Below are positions 6,947-14,257 of a stretch of 14,257 nt of DNA, in pieces (position 1 is the first letter of the stretch; each line of letters opens with the position of its first letter). Below the pieces are notes generated by a model. The model saw only the letters and a list, made by a program, of their open reading frames with translations. It had not been told where the DNA came from and searched no databases. This stretch comes from Rickettsiales bacterium. Lineage in GTDB: Bacteria > Pseudomonadota > Alphaproteobacteria > Methylaequorales > Methylaequoraceae. A program made the position numbers and the translations under genes. The DNA lies in assembly GCA_002715305.1 (NCBI GenBank), contig PAYV01000028.1, positions 1 through 14,257 of the forward strand, read 5' to 3'.

Positions 6947-9472
6947 ATGTTAAATTTTCTTACCAACAAAATTTTTGGAACATCTAACGATAGGATTTTA
7001 AAAAAAATTATTCCTATTGTTGAAAAAGTTAATTCTCTTGAAAAATCTTATGAAAAACTATCAGATGACCAATTAAAAAATAAAACACCCGAATTTAGAG
7101 ACTTAGTCTCGAAAGGAAAAAAATTAGACGAACTACTACCAGATGCTTTTGCAGTTGTAAGAGAAGCAGCTAAACGTTCATTGGGTCAAAGACATTATGA
7201 TGTGCAGATAATAGGAGGAATTGCCCTCCATAGAGGTATGATTGCAGAAATGAAAACAGGAGAAGGAAAGACATTAGTTTCTACTCTTTCTGCGTATTTA
7301 AACTCTCTTGATAATCAAAATGTTCACATAGTAACTGTTAATGACTATCTTGCAAAAAGAGACTCTGAGTGGATGGGACAGGTTTACAAAAAATTAGGTT
7401 TAAACACTGGTTTTATAATAAATGGAATGGATGATATTGAAAGACAAAAAGCTTATAAATGTGAAGTTACTTACGGTACAAACAATGAATTTGGCTTTGA
7501 TTATCTCAGAGACAATATGAAATTTTCTAAAGATCAAATAGTTCAAAGTAACTTTGATTATGCGATTATCGATGAAGTAGATTCAATTTTAATTGATGAA
7601 GCTAGAACTCCTCTAATAATTTCTGGAGCTGCTGAGCAGTCTTCACAACTTTATAAGACAGTTGACAATATAATTTCAAAACTTGAAAAAAAAGATTATG
7701 AAAAAGACGAAAAAAGTAAGAATGTTATGCTTAATGAAATAGGAATTGAAAAGCTTGAGAGAATTTTTACAGATAAAAAACTTCTCTCTGAAGGAAGTCT
7801 TTATGATATAAATAATGTAACTCTACTTCACCACACAAATCAATCACTTAAGGCTAGGTTTATCTTTGAAAAGGATAAAGATTATTTAGTTCAAGATGGT
7901 AAGGTTTTAATCGTTGATGAATTTACTGGTAGAGCTATGGAGGGTAGAAGATTTTCAGAGGGATTGCACCAGGCAATTGAGGCAAAAGAAAATTTAGAAG
8001 TTCAGCTTGAAAATCAAACCTTAGCAGCTATTACTTATCAAAATTATTTTAGACTTTATTCAAAGTTGGCTGGTATGACAGGGACAGCAAAAACAGAGGC
8101 AGATGAATTCTTTGATATTTACAAATTAGACGTAATTGAAATCCCCCCAAACAGACCTATGGTAAGAAATGATGAAGAGGATGAAATTTATAGAACTCTT
8201 GATGAAAAATATACTGCTATAATTAATCTTATTGAAAATTGTAGAAAAAAAAACCAACCATGTTTAGTAGGTACAATTTCAATTGAAAAATCTGAGACTA
8301 TTTCAAATTTCCTTTCAAAAAAAAAAATTCCTCATGAAGTATTGAATGCAAAAAATCACTTAAAAGAGGCTGAAATTGTTGCAAATGCTGGAAAACCCGG
8401 GCAAGTTACTATTGCAACAAATATGGCTGGGAGGGGTACTGATATTCAACTTGGAGGAACTGAATCTAATATAAACAAAGAAAAAGAAAAGAAAATATCA
8501 CTTGATGGTGGTGGATTGTTTATAATTGGAACTGAACGACATGAGTCAAGACGTATTGATAATCAATTAAGAGGAAGATCAGGAAGACAGGGAGATCCAG
8601 GTTCATCAAAATTTTTTCTATCCCTCGAGGATGATTTAATGCGAATTTTTGGTTCTGAAAAACTTGATTCTGTTTTGCAGACACTAGGATTATCAAAGAA
8701 TGAATGTATTCAACACCCCTGGATTACAAAAGCTCTAGAAAGAGCTCAAAAAAAAGTTGAAGCAAGAAACTACGAAATTAGAAAAAGTCTTTTAAAATTT
8801 GATGATGTAATGAATGAACAAAGAAAAATTATCTATGAGCAAAGAAAAGAAATTATATTTGATGAGGATGTTGATCAATTAGTCATCGATATGAGATATG
8901 AATATATTAATGAATTTATTGATCAAATAATATCAAATATAGAAGAATTAGACCCCAAAAAAAAATTACTAATAGAAGAAAATTGCAAGAGTAATCTTAA
9001 TACTAATTTTGACTTCAAAGATTTAGATAAAAAAGAAAGTCTTCAGATAGATGATATCAAATTAGAAATAAAAAAAAGTTCGGATAAAAATATCAACCTT
9101 AAAAAAACTAAGTATCCTCCTGATATCTTTTCATTAGCCCAAAAAAGTTTGTTATTACAAATTATTGATCAATCTTGGAAAGATCATCTTTTATCATTAG
9201 ATCACCTTAGACAGGGTATTTCATTACGTGCATATGGTCAAAGAGATCCTCTTAATGAATATAAACAAGAAGCTTTTATCATGTTTGAAGAAATGATGAA
9301 GCAGATTCGTCAAAATGTTTCGCGACTTTTAAGTTTTGTAGAAATCAAAACAGAGGTTAGAGAACAAGATAGTAAAAATGAATCTTTATCTTCAAATACA
9401 AAAGTACCAAGAAATGCTAGATGTCCTTGTGGGTCTGGAAAAAAATACAAACATTGTTGTGGAAAAATTTAA
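6947..9472 (+). CDS. secA: preprotein translocase ATPase SecA
   Basis: Motor ATPase that pushes unfolded preproteins through SecYEG at the inner membrane. The 841-residue protein has all expected parts: N-terminus MLNFLTNKIFGTSNDR, Walker A TGEGKT (104-109), Walker B region IIDEVDSILIDEARTPLIISG (about 207-227, DEVD at 209-212), the GRAMEGRRFSEGLHQAIEAKE and GMTGTAKTEADEF segments, TNMAGRGTDIQLGG and GGLFIIGTERHESRRIDNQL of the second helicase-like domain, a helical scaffold, and WKDHLLSLDHLRQGISLRAYGQRDPL. It ends in a zinc-binding SEC-C tail, CPCGSGKKYKHCCG, with Cys826, Cys828, Cys837 and Cys838. It converges on accA with one base between the stops. Confidence 0.98.
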   Translation: MLNFLTNKIFGTSNDRILKKIIPIVEKVNSLEKSYEKLSDDQLKNKTPEFRDLVSKGKKLDELLPDAFAVVREAAKRSLGQRHYDVQIIGGIALHRGMIAEMKTGEGKTLVSTLSAYLNSLDNQNVHIVTVNDYLAKRDSEWMGQVYKKLGLNTGFIINGMDDIERQKAYKCEVTYGTNNEFGFDYLRDNMKFSKDQIVQSNFDYAIIDEVDSILIDEARTPLIISGAAEQSSQLYKTVDNIISKLEKKDYEKDEKSKNVMLNEIGIEKLERIFTDKKLLSEGSLYDINNVTLLHHTNQSLKARFIFEKDKDYLVQDGKVLIVDEFTGRAMEGRRFSEGLHQAIEAKENLEVQLENQTLAAITYQNYFRLYSKLAGMTGTAKTEADEFFDIYKLDVIEIPPNRPMVRNDEEDEIYRTLDEKYTAIINLIENCRKKNQPCLVGTISIEKSETISNFLSKKKIPHEVLNAKNHLKEAEIVANAGKPGQVTIATNMAGRGTDIQLGGTESNINKEKEKKISLDGGGLFIIGTERHESRRIDNQLRGRSGRQGDPGSSKFFLSLEDDLMRIFGSEKLDSVLQTLGLSKNECIQHPWITKALERAQKKVEARNYEIRKSLLKFDDVMNEQRKIIYEQRKEIIFDEDVDQLVIDMRYEYINEFIDQIISNIEELDPKKKLLIEENCKSNLNTNFDFKDLDKKESLQIDDIKLEIKKSSDKNINLKKTKYPPDIFSLAQKSLLLQIIDQSWKDHLLSLDHLRQGISLRAYGQRDPLNEYKQEAFIMFEEMMKQIRQNVSRLLSFVEIKTEVREQDSKNESLSSNTKVPRNARCPCGSGKKYKHCCGKI

Positions 9473-9496
9473 ATTAATTAATTTGAAATTTTTTCC
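9461..9496. terminator. near-palindrome spanning the secA and accA stop codons
   Basis: GGAAAAATTTAAATTAA (9461-9477) pairs with TTAATTTGAAATTTTTTCC (9478-9496), with only two single-base bulges. The A/T-tract symmetry would give a hairpin ending in a T-run in either direction, so it could act as a shared bidirectional terminator for the converging secA and accA transcripts. The stem is A/T-rich with G:C pairs only at its base, so strength is uncertain. Part of it encodes the last SecA and AccA residues. Confidence 0.4.
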
Positions 9497-10430
9497 CTAT
9501 GTTAAGGTATTTTTCTTCTCTTTGGGATATTATTTCAATAGTTGATTTTCCCTCAAACAATTTAATTGATCTTAACAATGACTCTTTTATGATTTCACAT
9601 GTTTTTTTAAAATCACGGTGAGCTCCTCCCACAGGTTCAGTTATGATCTCATCTATAACTTCTAAGTTTATTAAATCTTGCGCAGTTAACTTTAAGTTTT
9701 CAGCTGCTGTCTCAGATTTATCGGTTCCTCTCCATAATATTGATGCACAACCTTCTGGAGAAATAACTGAATAAATTGCATGTTCCAACATAATAATTCT
9801 ATTTCCTGTTGCTAAGGCAACTGCTCCTCCGGATCCTCCTTCACCAATAATAAATGATATTATTGGTGCAGCTATATTTAAAGAATCTTTTATAGAGGTT
9901 GCTATTGCCTCTGATTGTCCTCTATCTTCAGCTTCAACTCCAGGGAAAGCTCCCGGAGTATCAATAAAAGTAATAACAGGAAGACTAAATTTATGAGCAA
10001 TCTTAAATAATCTTTGTGCCTTTCTGTATCCTTCTGGCTTGGCCATTCCAAAGTTATTTTTAACTCTACTATCAATATCCTTTCCTTTATCATTACCTAT
10101 AACAATAAAACTTTGTTTATCAATTTCAGCAAAACCACCCTTAATAGACGAATCATCAGCAAAAAGTCTATCACCACTTAGTATTTCGAAAGTATCAAAT
10201 ATTTCTTTAACTATATCTAAAAATTTGGGCCTATCTTGATGTCTACAAACTTTAACTTTTTGGAATGGAGTTAGATCTTTATAGATCTCTAGCAAAGTTT
10301 TATCGAACTTCTCCTGCAAACTGCTTAGTTCATTTGCAATGTTTGTACTAGTTTCCTTTAAATGTCTTAACTCTTCAATTTTAGTCTGAATGTCAAGTAA
10401 AGGCTTTTCAAAGTCCAGAAAATTTTGCAT
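9474..10430 (-). CDS. accA: acetyl-CoA carboxylase carboxyltransferase, alpha subunit
   Basis: With AccD it forms the carboxyltransferase that moves CO2 from biotin on AccB to acetyl-CoA, making malonyl-CoA for fatty-acid synthesis. The 318-residue protein opens with the usual FLDFEKPL helix region, followed by a coiled stretch (about 15-50), RHQDRPKFLDIV (63-74), GDRLFADD, GMAKPEGYRKAQRL (128-141), FIDTPGAFPG (155-164), the oxyanion-hole GEGGSGGA (196-203) and SPEGCASILWR (224-234). Length is typical. It lies 11 bases after mcl and is probably co-transcribed with it. It converges on secA. In many alphaproteobacteria accA lies beside xerD; here mcl sits between them. Confidence 0.97.
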   Translation of the reverse strand: MQNFLDFEKPLLDIQTKIEELRHLKETSTNIANELSSLQEKFDKTLLEIYKDLTPFQKVKVCRHQDRPKFLDIVKEIFDTFEILSGDRLFADDSSIKGGFAEIDKQSFIVIGNDKGKDIDSRVKNNFGMAKPEGYRKAQRLFKIAHKFSLPVITFIDTPGAFPGVEAEDRGQSEAIATSIKDSLNIAAPIISFIIGEGGSGGAVALATGNRIIMLEHAIYSVISPEGCASILWRGTDKSETAAENLKLTAQDLINLEVIDEIITEPVGGAHRDFKKTCEIIKESLLRSIKLFEGKSTIEIISQREEKYLNIGKKFQIN

Positions 10431-10441
10431 CTAGATTCAAT

Positions 10442-11419
10442 TTACATTCCCTCGATGAGCTTGGCTTTTTGAACTAAAACTTCCGCTTGTCTTATAGAAG
10501 CAATATCTATTAATCTTCCATCAAGAGAAACAGCTCCTTTCCCATCTTTTTTTGCTTGTTCCATAGCTTCAAGAATTCTTTTTGCTTGATTTATTTCTTT
10601 GTCAGAAGGACTCATAACCTCGTTAGCTAAATCAATCTGGCTCGGGTGAATGGCCCATTTGCCTTCACAACCCAAAGTGGCAGATCTATTTGCCTGAGCT
10701 ATATATCCATCTGGATCATTAAAATCACCAAAAGGACCATCAATAGGCCTTAGTCCATTAGCTCTAGCAGCTATCACCATTTTAGAAACTGCATGATGCC
10801 ACATATCTCCCCAATGTTTTTCTCTAGGATTATCTCCATCTATGTCTGTTAAAACATGATAATTAGGGTTAGGACCTCCAATAACTGTTGTTTTAGCCTT
10901 AGTAGATGCTGCGTAATCTGCCACACCAAAGTGAAGAGATTCTAATCTTCTGGAATATGATGCTATTTCATTAACATTTTGCATACCAAGGGCAGTTTCG
11001 ATAATTAGTTCGAAACCGATTCGCTTTTCGAGACCCATAGCATCCTCAACTTGAGTGCACAACATATCAACAGCATAAACATCTGAAATGGTTCCTACTT
11101 TAGGAATCATTATTAAGTCTAATTTTCCAGGTGCTTTTTCGATAAGATCAACAACATCTCTATACATAAAGTGAGTATCTAATCCATTAATTCTAACAGA
11201 CATAGTCTTATTATTCCAATTAATATCGTTAAGTCCTTCGATTATATTTTTTCTAGCTTGTTCTTTTTCATCAGGTGCAACTGCATCTTCTAAATCAAGA
11301 AAGATAACATCTACTTTACTTTTTGCTGCTTTTTCGAAAAGACTAGGATTACTTCCAGGAACTGCCAATTCACTCCTGTTCAATCTAGGCTTTGCTTGTT
11401 CAATAATTTTAAAACTCAT
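10442..11419 (-). CDS. mcl: L-malyl-CoA / beta-methylmalyl-CoA lyase (CitE-like)
   Basis: Reversibly splits malyl-CoA to acetyl-CoA and glyoxylate, and methylmalyl-CoA to propionyl-CoA and glyoxylate, in the serine cycle, ethylmalonyl-CoA and related pathways. From the ATG at 11419 it has 325 residues, close to the Rhodobacter protein, with FLDLEDAVAPDEK (40-52, including Mg-ligand acids), SVRINGLDT (74-82), IMIPKVG, FELIIETALG with Glu141, HFGVADYAAS, DGPFGDFNDPDG, GKWAIHPSQIDLANEV and GRLIDIASIRQAE. A GAGG ribosome site 5 bases before that ATG decides against the longer GTG start at 11434. Two hand-counted 60-base samples are 33-37% G+C, richer than its unknown neighbour upstream but like secA, so transfer is not implied. 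Other CitE-family activities remain possible. Confidence 0.88.
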   Translation of the reverse strand: MSFKIIEQAKPRLNRSELAVPGSNPSLFEKAAKSKVDVIFLDLEDAVAPDEKEQARKNIIEGLNDINWNNKTMSVRINGLDTHFMYRDVVDLIEKAPGKLDLIMIPKVGTISDVYAVDMLCTQVEDAMGLEKRIGFELIIETALGMQNVNEIASYSRRLESLHFGVADYAASTKAKTTVIGGPNPNYHVLTDIDGDNPREKHWGDMWHHAVSKMVIAARANGLRPIDGPFGDFNDPDGYIAQANRSATLGCEGKWAIHPSQIDLANEVMSPSDKEINQAKRILEAMEQAKKDGKGAVSLDGRLIDIASIRQAEVLVQKAKLIEGM

Positions 11420-11424
11420 AATTT

Positions 11425-11428
11425 CCTC
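11425..11428 (-). promoter_or_regulatory. Shine-Dalgarno GAGG deciding the mcl start
   Basis: GAGG on the minus strand ends 5 bases before the ATG at 11419 and lies inside the extra codons of the longer GTG start at 11434. It is one of the clearest ribosome sites in the window, and it supports the shorter MSFKIIEQ start. Confidence 0.7.
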
Positions 11429-11457
11429 ATACACTTTAAAGATAACACAAAGTAAAT

Positions 11458-11486
11458 TTAATATAAAAATAAATCTGTTATGACAA
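11458..11486 (-). promoter_or_regulatory. candidate mcl-accA promoter
   Basis: On the minus strand TTGTCA (11486-11481, five of six consensus) is separated by 17 bases from TATTAA (11463-11458, four of six). The predicted RNA start gives a leader of about 30 bases holding the GAGG ribosome site. It begins directly after the xerD stop codon, suggesting mcl-accA can be transcribed apart from xerD. Confidence 0.5.
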
Positions 11487-11487
11487 C

Positions 11488-12405
11488 CTAAATTTTTATA
11501 AATTTAAATTTATTCTTTTTGATTGGGCTTTTATTTTTCAAAATATCCCTTAGTTTTGACAGTTTAACATGTGTATATATTTGAGTGGTTGAAATGTCTG
11601 TATGTCCTAATGACTCTTGGATTGTCCTGAGATCCACTCCCCTTTCTAATAGATGTGTTGCAAATGAATGTCTTATGGCATGCGGGGAAATCTCATCTGG
11701 CTGAATATTAACGCTTAATGCTAATTTTTTCAATATTTGAAAGAATCTATTTCTGGTGAAATGGCCAAAATTAGAATTAGAAGGAAATAAAAATCCATGG
11801 TCTTTTATATTTTTTTTCAAAAAAAATTCTCTTATTTCTAGATATTTGATTAAAATTTCCCTGGTTTTTGGAAGAATCGGAAGTAATCTCTCTTTCCTTC
11901 CCTTTCCTTTAACAATTAAAAATTCCATATTGCCATCAATTGAACTTAATTTCAAAGTAACTAATTCAGAAACTCTAATACCAGTGGAATATAAAATCTC
12001 TAGTAGCAATGAAAATCTTAAACCTTTAGGTGTTTCATCCTCATATGTTTTATCCAATAAACTTTTAATTTTGTCTTCATTTAATACCTTGGGAAGAGTT
12101 CTTGATATTTTTGGAAATTCAAAGTTATCAAGCAGATTATCAATTTTTTTTTTTTTATTTAGATACTCAAAGAAATTCTTTAGACTTGATAGTTTTCTTG
12201 AATGGCTACTAGGTGAGAAATTTTTAGATAAATAGTTAACATAATTTCTAATTTGCTCTATCTCTAATTCATCTAAATCCTTTACTTTAATAAATTTAAA
12301 AAAACCTTGAATATCATTTTTATACGATTCACATGTATTTTTTGATAAATTTTTTTGGGCGACAAGGTATTCTAAATATTTTTCTAAAAAAAACCTTTGA
12401 TTCAC
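11488..12405 (-). CDS. xerD: tyrosine recombinase XerD
   Basis: Site-specific recombinase that, with XerC and FtsK, resolves chromosome dimers at dif. The 305-residue protein has an N-terminal SAM-like DNA-binding domain (about 1-90: FLEKYLEYLVAQKNLSKNT) and the catalytic domain with Arg144 (YSTGIRVSEL), Lys168 (VKGKGRKERLLP), His242 and Arg245 (PHAIRHSFATHLLERG), His268 (LGHTD) and Tyr277 (IYTHV). The catalytic spacings match E. coli XerD from Arg to Lys. Chromosomal context near accA supports XerD rather than a phage integrase, although XerC cannot be excluded by sequence alone. The start is GTG at 12405 and overlaps the upstream gene's TGA (GTGA), implying translational coupling. It contains a 13-T run (12144-12156) without loss of frame. 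Confidence 0.93.
   Translation of the reverse strand: MNQRFFLEKYLEYLVAQKNLSKNTCESYKNDIQGFFKFIKVKDLDELEIEQIRNYVNYLSKNFSPSSHSRKLSSLKNFFEYLNKKKKIDNLLDNFEFPKISRTLPKVLNEDKIKSLLDKTYEDETPKGLRFSLLLEILYSTGIRVSELVTLKLSSIDGNMEFLIVKGKGRKERLLPILPKTREILIKYLEIREFFLKKNIKDHGFLFPSNSNFGHFTRNRFFQILKKLALSVNIQPDEISPHAIRHSFATHLLERGVDLRTIQESLGHTDISTTQIYTHVKLSKLRDILKNKSPIKKNKFKFIKI
12144..12156. repeat. 13-base T homopolymer inside xerD
   Basis: Uninterrupted run of 13 T (poly-A in the xerD message), coding for the lysine run at residues 84-87 between the N-terminal and catalytic domains. The frame is intact across it. It is the same length as the run that interrupts ubiG. Confidence 0.95.
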
Positions 12406-14066
12406 AATAAAATACTCGCTGATAATTTTTTCAATTCCTCGTCTAAACCTAAATTTTTTAAAATCATTAATGCAGAAAAATTTTCAATTAAATTTAAATT
12501 AGAGAAGTCTTCATTACTAACAATACGAAATAATATATTTAAAGAATTAAAAAAATCCTTTTCACTTGAAAATCTTTGAGCAAAAATAAGATTTTTTAAG
12601 TCCGTTGAATTCGAGCTTTCATCAATAAAGGGTTTATAAGATTTAATTATTTTTTTAAAGCCTTGGTCTAAATCCATGTTAATTAGCATGACTAAAATTA
12701 ACTTTCTTAATTTTTCTGAATCATCTTCAATTAATATTGGGTCGGCTAAATTATCCCTTAATTTTTTTAAATCAATATTTTGATCATTAAGGAACTGATT
12801 AATATCTATCGAAATTTGATTAATTTTTTTTTTCTTATTGTCTTTAATCTTTTCTGAAATTTTTTTTGCTTCGTAAAATTTATTTTTTGCTTGAAACATT
12901 TTTGAAAATAAAACTGCATCTTCATCTGATTCAACAAAGTCTTTAAAATCTATTAAACCATCTACAAGAAATGAAACTTTCTTAAATAATTTTTCGTTTA
13001 AAGAGGCCTTTAGCAGTGCTTTAATTTTTATATATTTTGAGTCTGGATTCTCATCCCTCAAAATTGATTGGTAAAGTAAAGGTCTTGCTTTTATCGGAGA
13101 TAATGTTTTGTGCAATTTAATTGCATTCTCTATATCGGCATTATCATATCTTGGAAGTTGATATGCTTCAGATAACATTTCAAAACTAATTCTTCCTTGT
13201 TTAACCAACAATTCAGCACAATGAATTTTCAAATCTGTTTCAACTGTTGGATTTGACAAAATAAATAATAAGCCGCTTGTACTAAGATTCTGTATTTGCT
13301 CAAAATTGGGCGAAATATCAGCAAATTGTAGTGAAGTCATTACTACAGGATTAAGTTTCTTAATTTCATTAAGGGTTTTTAGTAAGTAGTCAGATTCAGA
13401 AAGTTCACTTTCACTCATTAAAGAAAAAGCCAATTCAATAAAAAAAATATCTCCAGGATTATTCTGCTCTTTAAGCAAGGCAAGGCCAAGCCTTGCTTGC
13501 TCATATTTGTTGTTTAGTATATCACAAATAACCATAATCTTTCCAAGTCGAATAGGTTTGTCTTGAACTTTATTTTCAAGAATCTTGCAAGCTTCGGTAT
13601 GACGATTTCTCAGAAAATTACCTTCAATCATTTTTATAAGAATCTCTTCATTTTGTTGAATATTAATTGTTTGAGAATAAAAAAGTTCTATTTCATTCAA
13701 TCTTCCACTATTAAAAAGCTGACTTATAATTTTTTCAAATAAAATTTTATCTTCATCTGGAGAAATATCCCTTTTATTAAATTCTTTTTTAGAGATTAAA
13801 ATTTGATAAATTAGATCTTGAATAACTGGGTTTGGACTATTAACTGGAAGTTCATGTAAAAAATTATTTATTTCTTCAAAGTCTTTTTTAAAAAAAATCT
13901 TTTCCCAAACTATATTTTCTTTTTTATTCAAACCTATTTCTGATAGAAAAGTTTTTGATAAATCATTTATTGAGAAATTACGCTTGGAAAGAATATCCTC
14001 ATTAGATTTGGAGATATTCCCAAAAAAAAGTAATAAAATAGTAAAAAAAATGCTAATTTTTTTCAA
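12402..14066 (-). CDS. exported helical-repeat-like protein of unknown function
   Basis: From the TTG at 14066 it has 554 residues; a longer TTG start at 14102 would add 12. The shorter start is preferred because it gives a clean signal peptide: KK, then a hydrophobic core ISIFFTILLLFFG, then NISKS and a polar region. The rest is rich in Leu, Ile, Lys, Glu and Asn and mostly predicted helical by eye, with TPR-like pieces (CKILENKV, CDILNNKYEQARLGLALLKEQ, KFYEAKKISEKIKDN), but I do not see a regular 34-residue repeat. No catalytic motif is visible. A similar large unknown protein upstream of xerD occurs in some alphaproteobacteria as far as I recall. It is coupled to xerD by a GTGA overlap, and the preceding 44-residue ORF overlaps its start by 14 bases. 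Location is probably periplasmic or outer-membrane associated; function is unknown. Confidence 0.75.
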   Translation of the reverse strand: MKKISIFFTILLLFFGNISKSNEDILSKRNFSINDLSKTFLSEIGLNKKENIVWEKIFFKKDFEEINNFLHELPVNSPNPVIQDLIYQILISKKEFNKRDISPDEDKILFEKIISQLFNSGRLNEIELFYSQTINIQQNEEILIKMIEGNFLRNRHTEACKILENKVQDKPIRLGKIMVICDILNNKYEQARLGLALLKEQNNPGDIFFIELAFSLMSESELSESDYLLKTLNEIKKLNPVVMTSLQFADISPNFEQIQNLSTSGLLFILSNPTVETDLKIHCAELLVKQGRISFEMLSEAYQLPRYDNADIENAIKLHKTLSPIKARPLLYQSILRDENPDSKYIKIKALLKASLNEKLFKKVSFLVDGLIDFKDFVESDEDAVLFSKMFQAKNKFYEAKKISEKIKDNKKKKINQISIDINQFLNDQNIDLKKLRDNLADPILIEDDSEKLRKLILVMLINMDLDQGFKKIIKSYKPFIDESSNSTDLKNLIFAQRFSSEKDFFNSLNILFRIVSNEDFSNLNLIENFSALMILKNLGLDEELKKLSASILL

Positions 14067-14187
14067 TTTTATATTCTTTCTCAACCAATTTAGGCGTAAC
14101 AACGAAATTCGTAGAACCTATGTAGATAAAGAATACTACGAAAATTACAAAAAATGAAATTAGAATTTTAACTATTAACTTACTCAT
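14053..14187 (-). CDS. small single-pass membrane protein (44 residues), unknown
   Basis: Minus-strand ORF from ATG at 14187 to TAG at 14055-14053. The protein begins MSKLIVKILISFF, continues through a long hydrophobic stretch (about residues 4-24, ending VFFIYIG) and closes with a short charged tail (KLVEKEYKIEKN). It has the make-up of a one-helix inner-membrane protein. It overlaps the start of the exported protein gene by 14 bases and lies 13 bases after a good candidate -10 box, as expected for the first gene of this operon. Against it: no clear Shine-Dalgarno is seen, it is short, and a hydrophobic ORF can arise by chance in T-rich DNA. The family is not recognised. Confidence 0.5.
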   Translation of the reverse strand: MSKLIVKILISFFVIFVVFFIYIGSTNFVVTPKLVEKEYKIEKN

Positions 14188-14200
14188 AACTTTATGATCA

Positions 14201-14229
14201 TTTATAATAAAAAAAACTTTATTGTTCAA
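14201..14229 (-). promoter_or_regulatory. candidate promoter for the small ORF / exported protein / xerD operon
   Basis: On the minus strand TTGAAC (14229-14224) is 17 bases from TATAAA (14206-14201). RNA would start close to 14194, only some 6 bases before the small-ORF ATG, so that message would be almost leaderless. A plus-strand TATAAT (14203-14208) overlaps it and could face a gene beyond the right edge, but it has no good -35. Confidence 0.45.
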
Positions 14230-14257
14230 ACATACTATTCAAATTAATTAATAGAAA

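Noticed and set aside
9902..10239. Small ORFs in other frames over accA
   Set aside because: They overlap conserved AccA blocks in alternative frames and show no independent signal.
11498..11513. Perfect 16-base A/T palindrome at the end of xerD
   Set aside because: It has no G:C pairs and no following T-run in the xerD direction, and such palindromes arise easily in this composition, so no terminator was called.
11756..12235. 159-residue plus-strand ORF opposite xerD
   Set aside because: It is the complement of the XerD catalytic domain and has no supporting motif or ribosome site.
11488..12405. Tyrosine recombinase as the integrase of a mobile element
   Set aside because: Chromosomal neighbours, normal XerD length and no attachment repeats, tRNA or cargo genes point to housekeeping XerD.
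12397..12579. 60-residue plus-strand ORF opposite the end of the exported protein gene
   Set aside because: It is an antisense shadow of a long continuous minus-strand frame, with no motif of its own.
14194..14201. ATGATCAT palindrome as an operator
   Set aside because: Eight bases in AT-rich DNA is too short to support an operator call without a second copy.

Overview
The window is compact, very AT-rich bacterial DNA: hand-counted 60-base samples run from about 20% to 37% G+C. It is packed with housekeeping genes. The protein set and gene order (secA next to argJ-mutT, an NDUFAF5-like methyltransferase, grxC-nit, ubiG beside lysC, and xerD near accA) look like an alphaproteobacterium with a small streamlined genome, such as the free-living marine SAR11/HIMB59-like groups. 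That placement is inference from gene content and base composition. No rRNA, tRNA, CRISPR array or insertion sequence was seen, and no stretch over 300 bases lacks a gene.

Layout, left to right. Positions 1-2603 hold a minus-strand operon read right to left: lysC (aspartate kinase), a FabK/nitronate-monooxygenase-like flavoenzyme, and the N-terminal part of a RodZ-type helix-turn-helix membrane protein cut by the left edge. The last two are joined by an ATGA stop/start overlap. Divergent from lysC is ubiG (2659-3358), whose frame is broken at a 13-A tract. Next come a minus-strand pair grxC-nit (4443-3387) and a divergent plus-strand methyltransferase (4450-5271), whose start lies only 6 bases from the grxC start. 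Then come argJ-mutT on the minus strand and secA on the plus strand. secA converges on accA with one base between the stop codons, over a near-palindrome that may serve both strands as a terminator. The right part (10442-14187, minus) holds, in transcription order, a 44-residue membrane ORF, an exported helical protein of unknown function, xerD, mcl (malyl-CoA lyase) behind its own candidate promoter, and accA.

Functionally the genes serve amino-acid synthesis (lysC, argJ), fatty-acid precursor supply (accA, possibly the FabK-like enzyme), ubiquinone and respiratory complex maturation (ubiG, possibly the NDUFAF5-like protein), redox and metabolite repair (grxC, nit, mutT), protein export (secA), chromosome dimer resolution (xerD) and C2/C4 acyl-CoA metabolism (mcl). 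Genes are closely packed with overlapping starts and stops, so several promoters must lie within neighbouring coding sequence.

I see no convincing new defence or mobile system. The observations most worth following are the ubiG frame break in a poly-A tract (slippage or sequence error), the methyltransferase that has lost its SAM glycine motif, the small membrane ORF and unknown exported protein coupled to xerD, and the secA/accA palindrome.
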